Assembly: GCF_030445035.2 (NCBI RefSeq)
Contig: NC_092216.1
Location: 17,981,405-18,045,404, forward strand
Direction of reading: 5' to 3'
Source: Dasypus novemcinctus
Lineage: Eukaryota; Chordata; Mammalia; Cingulata; Dasypodidae
Length of the DNA stretch: 64,000 bases
The first letter of the stretch is position 1; every line of letters starts with the position of its first letter. Made by a program: the position numbers and the translations under genes. Below the pieces are notes generated by a model. That model saw nothing but the letters and a program-made list of their open reading frames with translations. It was not told where the DNA came from and ran no database searches. Shown here piece after piece: positions 42,623 through 53,723 of this stretch.

Positions 42623-43818
42623 GTGAGTCTCAGGCAGTGACTTGTTGGGGCGGGGGCGCAGAGGAAAAGCCGCGGTGGCTCCGATGGCAGGAAGCAGCGT
42701 GGAGGTCCCTTTTCTCCTTCAGCCACGGGGCCCAGGACCAGGGTCACAGGGGCCCTGAACAGCCCAGCAGCCTGGGCTGCTGGGGTGGGGGCGGTGGATT
42801 TGTCGCCCCACAGCAGTGAGACACGGTGCCCGGCTCAGGGACAGGGAGGAGGTGGTGTGGCTGGAGGCTCCTGGGCAGGGGCGAGCGGGAGGAGAGGAGG
42901 CAGAGTGAGGGTGGATGGGGTGGTGCTTAGGGGCAGGCTGGGGGCGTGCCACATGGCTTCTGTTTTAAAAGGATCCCTCCGGCCACATGGTGGTCTGCCA
43001 GGGTCAAGGGCAGAGCAGGTAGTGCCCCCGCTGCAGCCTGGCATCTCAGAGCAGGGTGGCACTGGAGGCGCTGGGGGCTGCTCAGACCCTGGGGTGGCTG
43101 AAGTGGCCTTTGAGGCCACCCCATGGCCTATGATCCATGCGGCCCACGGGTCCCTGCGCTCAAGGGCCCCGAGCCTGCTGTCCTCCTGGACATGCTCCAT
43201 CCTTGCTGAACAGGTGCCCCGCATTTTCATTTCTTACCTTAAACTCCTTATTCTGAAATAATGACCAACTTTCAGGACAGCTGCAAAAACAATGCGCTCA
43301 CAATCGTTTGGCACCGGGCCCTGCCGGCCACGCGACTGGTGCTGTGGACATGAGTAGACAGTGCCAGGGAGCTAAGCCTGACTCTGAGGCTGCGGGCTTG
43401 AGCACCCGCAGGGGGGAGGGGGGAGCCGGGGGGCTGGACAGTTTTGAGACATCTGAGTGGAGATGCCGAGCAGACGAGCGCGTGGAGTTAGAGGCACAGG
43501 CAGGAGGGAGATACGGCTGGCGTAGGCCCAGAGGGGGCATGGGTGGCCCCGAGCCCGTCAGGTGTCGGAGGAGAGCCGATGGGAGCTCTCAAGCTCCCAT
43601 CAAGGTGCCAAATACCTGCCAAGGTCTATTTAGAAAGGGCAGCATTCTGAAACCTCCTTTCCCATCTCCCCAAACCTGGCACTGCAGTAATTACAGCCGC
43701 ATGCGGCGGTCGTGCCCAGGTGTATTTTCCTGGTGCTGCTTAACTGTCATTCTCTCAAGCTGACAGGTGTTGGAGTCCATCTCTAGTCTAATAAACACCT
43801 CTTCTCGTCTATTTCCAG

Positions 43819-43875
43819 CCCTTTGTCCTGACCTCTGTATTCAGCATCTTTCCCACCATCTGCTTTGGATTTCAG
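43819..43875 (+). pseudogene. SLC38A8: SLC38A8 exon 5, out of frame
   Basis: TSVFSIFPTICFGFQ is read at 43831-43875 before donor GTAATT and matches the human TSVFSVFPTICFGFQ. The nearest acceptor (TTTCCAG, ending 43818) combined with the phase of exon 4 gives Ser-Pro-Leu-Ser and then TGA at 43829-43831. The conserved frame needs one more base, most simply a lost G in TCCTGACC where human has a Trp codon. Confidence 0.75.
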
Positions 43876-44799
43876 GTAATTTCAGTGTCTGGATTGAAGC
43901 TTGTGGCACTTTCCAAGGTGTCGGGTGACACCCTGCTCCCTCGGGAGAGCGCTGCCTCACTGGGGGAGAGGCACATGATAGCCTGACCACCGCTTCTGCC
44001 CACAGGCCGTCTCCCAAGCATCGTGCATCTGGGGTTGGTGCCTGGGCTCGCTAAGGTGGGAACTGCCCTTGAACTTGGGGGCCTGGCCCACTGGTGGGCC
44101 GGTGCCAGAAGCACGCTGTCGGGCGTGGGGTGGAGAAGGGGGTGCTGGGCCTGCCCCTTTGCGGTACCCTTGGCTCGTCACCCTGCCTGGAGCCTCAGGG
44201 CCACCCGAGTGCTCACGCAGCCCGGCTTTGCGCAGGTGGGGCCCACAGGGGGACCTGGGAGCAAAGGTGTGGGCTGGTTCCCACCTCAGGGTGCTTGTGC
44301 TCTAGGGCCCTGCAGGTGTGTGGAGGCTGAATGGGTGCAGGATGCACAGAAGTTTCCATTGATGGGGCTGGAGTACGGGTGGGCGTGGGGAGACCAGCGC
44401 AGGGGCTTCCAATGTGGCCCCAGGGCAGACCCAGGGGCCCTGGACCCCTGCAGGGCCGGGGCGGGTGCGGGCGGGCAGGGGGAGAGGACAGCCCTGGGGA
44501 GGTGTGCGGGGGGCTCCCAGGTGCCTGGGACGGCTGTGCCTCGGGGCTGGGGGTTCTGACCAAACAGTGGGGGGCGAGCTGGGGGTGTGGCATGGTGCCC
44601 CATCTTCTGGTGGGTCTCTGGTTTTCCAGTTCTAGGGTGGTGGCCGGCCCCGCACTCTCATTGCTTGCTTTAGGGAAGCTGCGCTTCTGTTTCCTCGAAA
44701 TGCCCACCGCCCCGCCGCCCCCGCAGCGCCCAGGGAGCGCCGTCCAGGTTTTGAGGCCGTGTCTGAGCTTCTGAGCCACTGGAGTGTCCTTTCTTTTTC

Positions 44800-45300
44800 C
44801 TTTCTCTCTTTATTTATTTTTTTAAAATATTACATAAAAAAAATAAGAGGTCCCCATATACCCCCCACTCCCCCCACCCCACTCCTCCCCCATCAACAAC
44901 CTCTTTCATCATCATGGCACATTCATGGCATTTGGTGAAGACATTTTGGAACACTGCTGCACTGCATGGACAGTAGTTTACACTGTAGTTTACACTCTCC
45001 CCTAGTCCATCCAGTGGGCCATGGCAGGACACACAATGTCCAGCATCTGTCCCTGCAGCACCCCCCAGGACAACTCCAAGTTCCGAAAATGCCCCCACAT
45101 CACATCTTTTCTTCCCTTTCCCTGCCCTCAGCAACTACTGTGGCCACTTTCTCCACCTCAATGCTACATTTTCTTTCATTCCTAGTCACAATGGTTCCAT
45201 AGTAAAATATCCTTTCTCCATCAACTAGCTGCCACGCCAGTCTTCATCGCACTTTTCTTGACTACCGTTTGTTTTTGGAGTTCTGAAAGGTTGCCATCTC
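44800..45300 (-). repeat. LINE-1-like 3' end, reverse orientation
   Basis: It starts with T- and TTTA-rich text (reversed A tail), then a C-rich segment (CCCACTCCCCCCACCCC), CATTTGGTGAAGACATTTTGG and TAGTTTACACTG. Related to 22106-22560. Confidence 0.5.
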
Positions 45301-46019
45301 CCTTCCTTACAAGGGACCGTGGCTTTGCCACCAGCTCAGAGGCATTTCTCGCATTTCCTTTCACGTGCCCAATATTTTGAAAGCTCTAAAGCGACGACCT
45401 GCCCGTCAGGCGTCTGGATTTCGAGCAGCAATCCCCCTCTTCGGTCCCTAAGCGCCAGATGGCTGGATGGGCCCGCGCCGGGCGTCCGTCTCCCCAAGGC
45501 GCGGGGCTGCCCCTCCTCTGCCGCGGCCCCCCCCGTCCCGTTCTCCTGGCAACCAGGCCCGGGCTGCGTTGCCAGGGACACGGGCTCCGCGGTGGAGAGC
45601 TGGAGTGGATGTGAGTGAGAGGGCTGCCGGGACAGGCCAGGGGCGGTGTGAGCCCCAGGGTACAGGGACCTGGCGTGGAGAGGCAGGGCTGGGGAGGGGG
45701 GGTGAATAAATACAGGTGAAGGCGACAGGAAATCAGCTGAGGGGGTGGGGGCACGGCTGGAGGTGGGGTGAGAAAGCCACCTGTTGTCATCAGGAGCTCT
45801 GGCCTCATTCAGACGTACCCCCAAACACATTAGAAATGGGGCAGCACCCCCGCCTTGCTCCACGAGCGTCGGTGGAGGGGCCACGGAGGAGCCCACGTGG
45901 GCTGTGGGGCCCGCCCCAGCCTCCTGGCCTGCTCCCTGCCCCTCTGCTGTCCTTTCCACCAGCGTTCCTGCCTTCTGGGCCCCCTAACACACGGCCCACC
46001 CACCTCAGGTTCAAGCCCA

Positions 46020-46440
46020 TGGCTTTTATTTATTTATTTATTTATTTATATTTTTTATTTTTTTTTTTAAGCCCATGACTTTGAATACATCCAGACTTGT
46101 GCACCCATCACCACAGTCAATTCCAGAATATCTTGACCACCCCTGAACCCCTTAGCTGTCACCCCGACACCTGAACCCTACTTTCTGTCTGTGGGTTTCC
46201 TCACTCTGGAGCTCATGGGGGTGGATCACCCGGCGCCTGGCTCTCGCACCTGCTCCAAGGCTCGTCCACGGGCAGCAGCGGGCAGAACCTGAGTCCTTTT
46301 TCATGGCCAAATAGTATTTCATCGCACGGATGAGCTGCACTTTGATCCATTCATCAGCTGAGAGACGCGTGGGGCGTCTCCGCTTTGGGGCTCTTATGTG
46401 CGTCCCCGTTCCTGCATCCATCTCCTAGCGACCAGGACTG
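46020..46440 (-). repeat. LINE-1 3' fragment with TTTA simple repeat
   Basis: A (TTTA)n run at 46027-46050 is followed by CACCCATCACCACAGTCAATTCCAGAATAT and GTTTCCTCACTCTGG-like text, the complement of a LINE-1 3' end. Confidence 0.6.
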
Positions 46441-47577
46441 TTGGGGACGGCACAGGCCTGGTGCTGCCATGCCAGGGCTGTTAGGGACGGCACAGGCCCC
46501 ACCTCGGGCAGTGCACTGCTGGACGTCCTGACGAGCCCACAGGAGCCTGGTGAAGCGGTCTGGGGGAAAGCAGGAGGCAGGGATGAGTGCCCACCATGCC
46601 AGCATCTTTTCCTACCGTGAGTCTTCTCTCGACAGCCGTGGGCTCTGCTGCCGCCTGCGGGACACGGAGCCTTGGGTTTGGGGACCGACCCCCAAGATGA
46701 GGCTGGGGGCTGTGGTCCATTTGGAGCAGGGATGTGAGATGAGTAGGGACCCCCTGCAGGGTGCTGGGGTGGGCAGTGGGGCTCCTGGCCCCCTGGGCCA
46801 CCAGACGGGTGCAGGGCGCACCCCAGCAAGGCCCATGGAAGGACGGGGGGCACGTTGATTTGCCGAATCCCACTGCCCATTGGCTGCAAGTCCCAGGGCC
46901 ATCAGGCACCCTCTGCCCGGCCGAGCCTGCCTGCTTCATGGCTGGCAAGGAGGCTGCTCCCACGGCCCCCGGCGCGTCCAGAGGCTGCTCCCTGAGCTCA
47001 TGCGGTGCTGGAGGCACAGCCGCGGCTGGAATTCGGGGGGCTGCACCTGGCTTGACCCCGCCCTCCAGAGTGGGCACCCAGGAGTGCAGGACCTGTGGGG
47101 ACTTGTTTACTGCACACCCCAGCTCTCACCTGGTGGGGTGCCAGGTAGCACTGGGGTGACAAGAGCCAGGGTCAGATGGAGGCCCCGTGGCAGCCACGAC
47201 CTCAGACGGACGAGCCCAAGAGCGGCCCGCCGCTTGCCCAGCTCTGGGCTCAGCCGTCAGCTTGGCGCCGAGAGCAGCACAGACGGGGCCATGGCGCCCG
47301 CCTCTGGACAGGCACCCCGGGCATGTTAGTGTGGGGTTGGGGGCTGGGGCGGGCCTTCCTGGAGGACGAGGTGGAGCCCGTCGCGGGAGAAGAGACCCTG
47401 GGTGAGAAGGGAGCATGGGCAGAAGCCCCGAGGCAGCGCAGAGTTGGGCCACCCGAGGAGCGGAGGTGGTCTGAGCTTGGGGAGCGGTGAGCATGGCCCT
47501 TGGGCCAGGGCCAGCAGGCAGAGGCCCTGGGCCCAGAAAAGGAGGGGCCCCGGGAAAGGGTCGGTCATAAGTGAGTG

Positions 47578-48031
47578 AGGGAATGGATGTGGCTCAACAA
47601 ATTGGGCTCCTGCCTACCATAGAGGAGGTCCGGGGTTTGATGCCCAGGGCCTCCTGTGAGGGCAAGCTGGCCCATGCAGCGAGCTGACCCACACAGAGTG
47701 CCGGTCCACGCTGGAATGCCGCCCTGCGCAGGAGTGCCCCCTGTGTGGGAATGCCGCCCAGTGCGGGAAAGCCGCCCCGCGCAGGAATGCTGGCCAATGC
47801 TGAGAGCTGGTGCGGCAAGATGACACAACAAGAGACACAGAGGAGAGAAAATAAGAAGACGTAGCAGAACAGGGAATTGAGGTGGTGTGAGAGTGATCAC
47901 CTCTCCCACTCCGGAAGGTCCCAGGAGCGGTTCCCGGAGCCGCCTGATGAGAAGACAAGCAGACCCAGAAGAATACCCAGAGAGCAGATAACGGGGGGTT
48001 GGGGAGGGAGAGAAATAAGTAAATCTTTAAA
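47578..48031 (+). repeat. DAS-type SINE
   Basis: Head GATGTGGCTCAACAAATTGGGCTCC and B-box-like GGTTTGATGCCC, body with repeated GAATGCCGCC, tail GAAATAAGTAAATC. Flanked by AAGTGAGTG (47569-47577, 48032-48040). Confidence 0.85.
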
Positions 48032-48549
48032 AAGTGAGTGCAGGACCCTCCTAGGACCCTGGGAAGGACCCAGAGTGTCACAGCCCCTGAGCGACCCTGG
48101 GCTGCGTTTACACCGTCATGCCCAGGACCTGCCACTGCCCGGTTACACTGGAGCCGCAGGATGGGCGCTTGGCTTCGGTTATGTCTATTTTACATGCAAC
48201 GTCTTTAATCACAATATCACATATACACCAAACCAGGCGCCCCTGAAGCCTGCGTGCTCCCACATCACCGTGCCCGGTGCCTGGCCAGGACCCGGGGCAC
48301 AGCCAGCCCCACCCCAAGGCAACGGCTCTTCAGTTCTGCCTCCGTAACCACACGGCAGTGCTGCTCAGCCAGGCCAGGCGGCACTGCCTGCAGACCTTTG
48401 GGGGGCGGGGGGCGAACAGCAGCCCGTGGGTGGGAGAGGTGAGGACGTGGCACAGGGCAGCGGGCCGAGAATTCTCTGCCCCCGAGTGCTGATACAGCCG
48501 AGGCTGAGAAACTCTGCCCCAGATTTGTGTGGCTTGTGCTTGCACTTGA

Positions 48550-48777
48550 CCTCGACAGAGCCTCGCAGAGTGCATTCTCTTGTTTCTGGCTTCTTTTCCT
48601 CTACGTCGGATTTCTGAGACTCACCCACACTGAGGTGTGTGGTGGCATTTGTCCTTTTTTATCACTGTGTGCTATTCCACGTGAATTTCTTTTGCTTCGC
48701 TTCCACATTCTACTGTTGATGAATGTCTGGGTTGTTTTCCTGAAGTCTTTGGGACATGGGTATTATAAAAATTGCTC
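48550..48777 (-). repeat. LINE-1 3' fragment, reverse orientation
   Basis: TGCATTCTCTTGTTTCTGGC, CTACTGTTGATGAATGTCTG and GGGTTGTTTTCCTGAAG resemble reversed LINE-1 3' sequence. A DAS SINE follows directly. Confidence 0.5.
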
Positions 48778-48778
48778 C

Positions 48779-49120
48779 AGCGGGGATGTGGCTGTGGCTC
48801 AGTCAGTCGGGCTCCCGTCTACCATATGGGAGGCCCTGGGTTCACGTCCCGGGGCCTCCTTGTGAAGGCAGGCTCGCCTGCACGCTGCAGAGCACCGCCA
48901 CCCGCAAATGCTACGGAGAGCAGACTCTGCAAGATGATGCCACAAAAAGGGAGGCAAGTAAAAACACAGAAGAGCACGCAGTGATAGGACACAGAGAGCA
49001 GACAACAAGCAAGCCACAAGGGAGGGGGAGGAAAAATAAATAAAAATAAAAATACAGACACACAGAAGAACGCACAGCGAATGAACACAGAGAGTAGACA
49101 GCAAGCAAAAGCTGCCCTCC
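48779..49120 (+). repeat. DAS-type SINE
   Basis: Head GGGGATGTGGCTGTGGCTCAG, B-box GGTTCACGTCCC, tail of AAATAAAAATAAAAATAC, then a second partial copy of the SINE 3' end (CAGCGAATGAACACAGAGAG). Confidence 0.8.
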
Positions 49121-49189
49121 TTCCCTGCCCTCCTTCCCTGCCCCTTCCGGCTTCGGGGCTCCCGGAGCTCCTTGGCTTATGGCAGCGTC

Positions 49190-49410
49190 ATCCACGGCCT
49201 CCCCCGGGCTGCTGTCTCTCTTATTCTAGCGGCATCGGTCATATCCATGGGCCCCACCCCGATCTGGTGTGACCTCCCCTTGATTAATTCCATCAGCAAA
49301 GATCCTATTTCGATAAAAAAAAGCAAAAAAGCAGACCATATTTCCAAATAAGTTGCCTTTTTGCAATTATTGGGAGTTAGGTCTTGGCCGTGTCCTTTTC
49401 AGGGACCCAG
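49190..49410 (-). repeat. MaLR (MLT1-like) LTR fragment
   Basis: GGGCCCCACCCCGATCTGG, CCCTTGATTAATTCCATCAG, CAAAGATCCTATTTCGAT and ATTTCCAAATAAG follow the usual order of a reversed MLT1-type LTR. Confidence 0.5.
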
Positions 49411-49862
49411 TTCAGCCCAGTCTGGGGGGGCTGGGGGAGCTCCTGGTGTAGGCATCGTGCGGGGCCCTCACAGAGCAACCCCGTGAAGGGGGCGCAGCCA
49501 CCTCCCCCCCGTCATCCTGGCCTCGGATGGAGCCACCGAGGGCTGGAAGTTGAGGTGACTCTTCAAGGTCACGGAGCTGGGGGGCAGAGCTGGCTGGTCG
49601 AGCCCCGCCTCTGAGCTCTTGGCCCCCTGGCTGTTTGCTGGAGGGGACGTTTCACCATGTGTCTCCAATGGGGTGGAGAGGAGGACATCTTTCCTAAAGA
49701 ACCTGGGGACCCCAAAAGGAGGGGTTCAGCTGGATACTCAACTCTTTGTTGAATGACCAGTCCCCGGTCCACAGCGGAGGAACCTGAGCGAGGGGTAGGG
49801 CAGGCTGAGCCAAGCAGGTTTAAATGTCAGTGTGGGCACTGGATTCAGAAAGGTGGGCATTT

Positions 49863-50198
49863 CTAGCGCATTCCACATCTTGCAGCCTTACCGATGCTGA
49901 TCCCATCCAATTCCATGCCTTTGGCAGATAAATAAGCACAAAAGTGGCTTATAAGGTGCTTGCAAGACAATAAGACAGGCAAATTACAAATAGATGAAGA
50001 CATCACCAAAAGTATGGCTCTACCTGCTGAGAAAGTGCCTCTGAGCATCCCAGCAGCCAGAGTGAAGAGGGAAAGCTGGTCAGTCACATGCTCCACCAGG
50101 TCTTTAAGGGGAACACGAGCTGACTGCTCAGGACACATGGCAGTTCCTGGGGCCAGGACCAGAAGGGGCTTCTCCGCTTTGTCCTGACCCAGCAGCAC
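49863..50198 (-). other. Unrecognised minus-strand open frame
   Basis: 111 codons starting LLGQDKAEKPLLVLAPGTAM, in a segment less GC-rich than its surroundings. I do not recognise the protein. It has no visible exon borders on that strand and could be an old processed pseudogene or an unlisted repeat. It lies where SLC38A8 exons 6-7 should be, but neither strand resembles them. Confidence 0.25.
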
Positions 50199-50374
50199 AG
50201 CTTGCCGCTCCTCCAGCTTGGGGCTTGTTTCTCTGCCGACAGCATCATTGGCCGCTCTTTCCTGTGGCTGCTCGCTTCCCTGTCCTGGAAGCCCGTGTTG
50301 TTTCTGCCAGGGGCACCCTGGGGAGGACCCCCGTGACGACCAGTGTTTGTGGTACTTTTGCGTGTGCGGGGCAC

Positions 50375-50530
50375 TGCGCTAGCTGCGTGTTTTAGGGGCC
50401 GCCACCATCTCTATTTATAGGTGAGGAATTGGAGGTGTGGGAGGTTTAGGTCATTGGCCCCAAGCCACTCAGCTGGCAAAGGTCGGAGCCACTGGAACTT
50501 GGCTCAGAGTCCCTGTACTTGACCTCTCCG
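50375..50530 (+). repeat. MIR-like SINE
   Basis: TGGGCACTGCGC-like text, TATTTATAGGTGAGGAATTGGAGG, then CCAAGCCACTCAGCTGGCAAAGG: the MIR core and 3' part. Confidence 0.6.
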
Positions 50531-50665
50531 AGGGTTCCCTGATGGTGGGCGATCCACCGAGCTGGCCGAGCTCTGCGGGGGGAGTGGGTGCATGGGCGTG
50601 CAGCCCCCGCCTGGTCTGGGGGGAGGGCAGCCGGCAGACAGGCGACCTGGGTCCTCTGTGGCCAG

Positions 50666-50874
50666 GTCGGTGATGCAGGACCTCTGGACGAGGACCTGCC
50701 ACTGGGTGAACGGGCCCAGGGCCCCAGGGGACCCCGCGGGGCTGTGGGTGCAGATGCCGCTGACCGTCCTGTGGGTCACCCTGACGCTCACCGTGGCCCT
50801 GCTCGTGCCTGACCTCAGCGAGATCATTGGCGCCATCGGGGGTGTCAGCGCCTTCTTCATCTTCATCTTCCCAG
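50666..50874 (+). CDS. SLC38A8: SLC38A8 exon 8 (human numbering)
   Basis: After acceptor TGGCCAG it encodes SVMQDLWTRTCHWVNG, a loop with GDPAGLWVQMPL, then TVLWVTLTLTVALLVPDLSE and IGAIGGVSAFFIFIFP, helices 9 and 10. It needs phase 2 on entry and ends in phase 1. The donor is GCGAGT, a GC-AG type; the exon end CCAG and the rest of the donor are strong. No internal damage. Confidence 0.9.
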
Positions 50875-50962
50875 GCGAGTCGCCTGTGTCCCACGTTTCC
50901 TTGCGTTCGGGGCCACTTGGGAGTCGGTCCCCAAGAGCTGGCCTTCCCTCTCTCCTTTGCAG

Positions 50963-51014
50963 GCCTGTGCCTCATCCATGCCCTGGACGCCGAGCCCCTG
51001 GGACCAAGAGTCAA
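50963..51014 (+). CDS. SLC38A8: SLC38A8 exon 9
   Basis: Between acceptor CCTTTGCAG and donor GTACGT; phase 1 to phase 2. It encodes LCLIHALDAEPLGPRV, matching the human loop before the last helix. Confidence 0.9.
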
Positions 51015-51779
51015 GTACGTGTCCCCGAGACAGGGGCAGCGGTGTGGAGGGTCCCCCCAGGCATGAGGGCCTCAGTGGACCACGGAGGTCCCACTGTCCA
51101 GCCAGGGCTGCAGGGAGGGGGCCTGTGCCCAGGCCCACCTGCGCCTTCCTTCTTCTGGGGATCTGGGGCTTCTTGTGGGTGGGGGCTACTCAGCCTCAGG
51201 ACATCCCTGCCTGTCTGGAGGCCCCGGCTTGTCACTCTTGCGCCCCTCAGGCCTAAGTTCAGGCCCAGCAGGTCCTCAGGGGCCGATGGCACGGAGGTGC
51301 TGGCGCCGGGCAGCCCCTGGGCACGGCACATCTCACGGCCAGGGAGCAGACCTAGTCGGCCGCCTCTGACCAGGCACCCGGCCACATCCCTTTGGCGCTC
51401 ACTGCCCTCCTGCACCGTGGGCTCCCTGTCCCATGGGAGCCCGGGCACACGCCAGTTCTGGCAGTGGTGTGAGCAGGGCTGGCGCACACGCCCGTCCGCC
51501 AGAGCCGGAACCTGAAACAACCCCCTCCCTGCCCTTGCTGCTGGCAGGATGGGAGCGCGGCCCATCTCCTGGCTCAGCGCCCGTTTTTCCAAGGTCCCTC
51601 GGGGCTGTCCTGGGGAGCTGAGGGCCCGGGACCCTGCCCTCGGGGGGCCTGGTCTGACCCTGCTGGAAGGGCAGCGTGAGGGGCGTGCAGTTGCCTCTGC
51701 CTCAGCAGATCCTCGGCACCCTGAGGGGTGCCATTCCCAGTTCACAGATGTGGAAACTGAGGCTGAGGGAGGTAAAGAG

Positions 51780-52180
51780 AGGCCAGATCCGTTTCCTGGG
51801 GCTGCCCTGACAGAGGCCACAAGCCGGAGACCGAACACAATAGAAACTTCTTCACAGTTCCGGAGATCAGGCGACAAGACGCAGGGGTGGGCAGGGCCAT
51901 GCTGCCCCCAAAGCTCCAGGGGGCTGCTTGCTCTGCCGCGCCCTGCATTCTCGGCTTGCGGCTGCGTCCCTTCCTCTCTGCCTCCGTCTTCACGAGGCCG
52001 TCTTCCCCATCTCGGTGTCCTCTTCTCACTAGGACACGTGCCATTGCATTTAGGGCCCGTCCTAATCTAGGATGGTCTCACCTTGAGACCCTTAACTTAT
52101 TACAACCCTAAAGACTCCATTTCTACATGCGCTCACACTCACGGGCTCCGGGTGGATGGGTCTTTTTGGGTAGGGGGGCA
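51780..52180 (-). repeat. MaLR (MLT1-like) LTR, reverse
   Basis: TTTCCTGGGGCTGCCCTGAC, CACAGTTCCGGAGATCAG, GCCTCCGTCTTCACGAGG and GCATTTAGGGCCCGTCC occur in the order of a reversed MLT1-type LTR. Confidence 0.6.
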
Positions 52181-52889
52181 CCACTCACCCCACCACAGAT
52201 GCCGCAGGCGCCACAGCCACGGATTTGGGGCCCCGTGGCCGACTCGTGCTGTGGCATTCCATGCTCGTCCAGCCACATCAAGCCAAGCTTGGTTTTCCCA
52301 AAGGGGTGGATTGGCCGGGGGCACTTCTGGGTGGAGAAGAGTGTTTCTGGATGTCTCCAAACCTGACTTGGGCACAGAACAGGCTCTCAGGGGTCCTGGG
52401 ACCCTGTGAGTGACATTCCCCATGCTGACTTTTTGACATCTCGCCTGGGCCTTGATCCAAGCTCACAGCAGTTTTTACCGACGGGCTTTCAAGATATTTT
52501 TAGCTCTTGAGGGCCTTGTGCTTCATAAAAGCTGCTCACGGGCTGCAGCCCCAGGCATGCCTGCCCCTTCCTGCCCCTTTGCGGTGCACACTGCTGCTCC
52601 AGCATGCTGCTTGGCTAGAGACGCGCCTTCCATGGCAACGGATCCTTTTGGCCTTTATTAATGGGGCCAGAACTCTCCCGTCGGCCCTGCCATCTTGTGG
52701 GAATCTCATTATGGCTCTTGCCTCGCTGTCTGCATCTCGCCGCCACGGGGGCATCATGAGCTCGCCAGTGGGCCTCACGGCTGCCCGCCCCAGCCGCCTC
52801 TGCTCGGCACCCGCTGCCGGGCACCCAGAGCTTGGGGCCGCTCTGGGCGAGGGTGGTTGAAAGTTTTCTTCTCTCTTGGCTCTCAGCGG

Positions 52890-53300
52890 TGGGTGCCTGA
52901 GTTTCCTGGGGCCCCCACCACCAAGGCCCACAAACGGGGCGGCTTAAAACAGCAGTAATGGGTTTCCCCTGGGCGGGGGCAGGGGCCTGGGGTCAGGTGC
53001 GGGCTCCTCGGCCCCTCCCAGCACCTGTGCCGCCCGCAGTGCCTGCGTTCCCGGGGGGAGCTGCTCCCGAGCCTGCCCCGGCTGCCCTCGCCGTCTTTCC
53101 TGGGTGTCTGGGACTCAGGTTTCCTGCTCTTCTGAGGCCACTGTCTTTGGATTTAGGGTACCCCTACTCCAGTGGGGCCTCATCTAAGCATGCCTTCAAA
53201 GACCCATTTCTCAAGAGGACCAATTCCTGGGACCAGGGATTCAGACGTGAACATTTTTTGGGGGTGGAGTGGTGGTGAATATGATTCAACCTGCGATGGG
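52890..53300 (-). repeat. MaLR (MLT1-like) LTR, reverse
   Basis: TTTCCTGGGGCCCCC, GGCGGCTTAAAACAGCAG, GGATTTAGGGTACCCC and ACCAATTCCTGGG follow the same order as in 51780-52180. Confidence 0.55.
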
Positions 53301-53584
53301 AGTGGAAAGGAAGGGGGTTTGGAACAGGTGTCTTCACCCCCGTTTCTTTGCTAAATATTGGGGAGCGGCGAGGTTGTGAAAGAGCAGGTGAAGGGAGAGC
53401 TTTCGTGATTGCCTGGGTGCTCTCTGTCCCATCAGCGCCAAACCCATCCCTGCAGGTAAAGGATATTTGGAATTTTTTTTCCAAATTGGCATTTCCACTG
53501 GGCTTCAAAATATTAAGAGATCTCTACACGTTTACTTGGCTTATCCCGCGAGGCGCCTGCTGACGCGGCTCTCCTGCTCGGCAG

Positions 53585-53723
53585 GTGCAGCCTGGAGTTC
53601 TGGGGCGCCATCTCTGTGCTGGTGGGCATCTTCATCTTCGGGCACAGCGTGGCGACGGCCATCCTGGAGCTGCCTCCCGGGCCGGCCCACTCAGCTGTGT
53701 CCGTCCAGCAGGAAGCAGAGTGA
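53585..53723 (+). CDS. SLC38A8: SLC38A8 last exon
   Basis: After acceptor CTCGGCAG it completes a Lys codon and encodes CSLEFWGAISVLVGIFIFGH, the last helix, then SVATAILELPPGP and a 12-residue end to TGA 53721-53723. Human ends about 15 residues earlier, so the C-terminus is extended here. No clear poly(A) signal was identified close downstream. Confidence 0.88.

Larger units (their letters stand above)
34978..53723 (+). pseudogene. SLC38A8: SLC38A8, apparently degenerate
   Basis: SLC38A8 is a sodium-coupled neutral amino acid transporter with 11 membrane helices, expressed in the eye; loss in people causes foveal hypoplasia and optic nerve misrouting. Exons matching human exons 1-5 and 8-10 are found in order and direction. 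Exons 1-4 join in correct phase. Exon 5 read from exon 4 meets TGA at 43829-43831. No match to exons 6-7 (about 90 residues, several helices) was found between 43876 and 50664. Joining exon 5 to exon 8 would also shift frame, since exon 5 ends in phase 0 and exon 8 needs phase 2. Exon 1 has an extra codon in the first helix. Each remaining exon is well conserved, so loss is probably recent. Misassembly is the main alternative. Confidence 0.7.

Noticed and set aside
43996..44056. Possible SLC38A8 exon 6 after CCCACAG (reads AVS...)
   Set aside because: Only three residues agree with the expected text; the rest shows no similarity and no helix.
45470..45610. Small CpG-rich patch with GGCAAC/GTTGCC, considered as an RFX-type promoter
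   Set aside because: The half-sites do not form a proper X-box and no transcript start or exon follows.
46945..47060. Possible exon 6 remnant containing GGAGGCTGCT
   Set aside because: The match is limited to a short GC-rich word; no acceptor and no hydrophobic helix.
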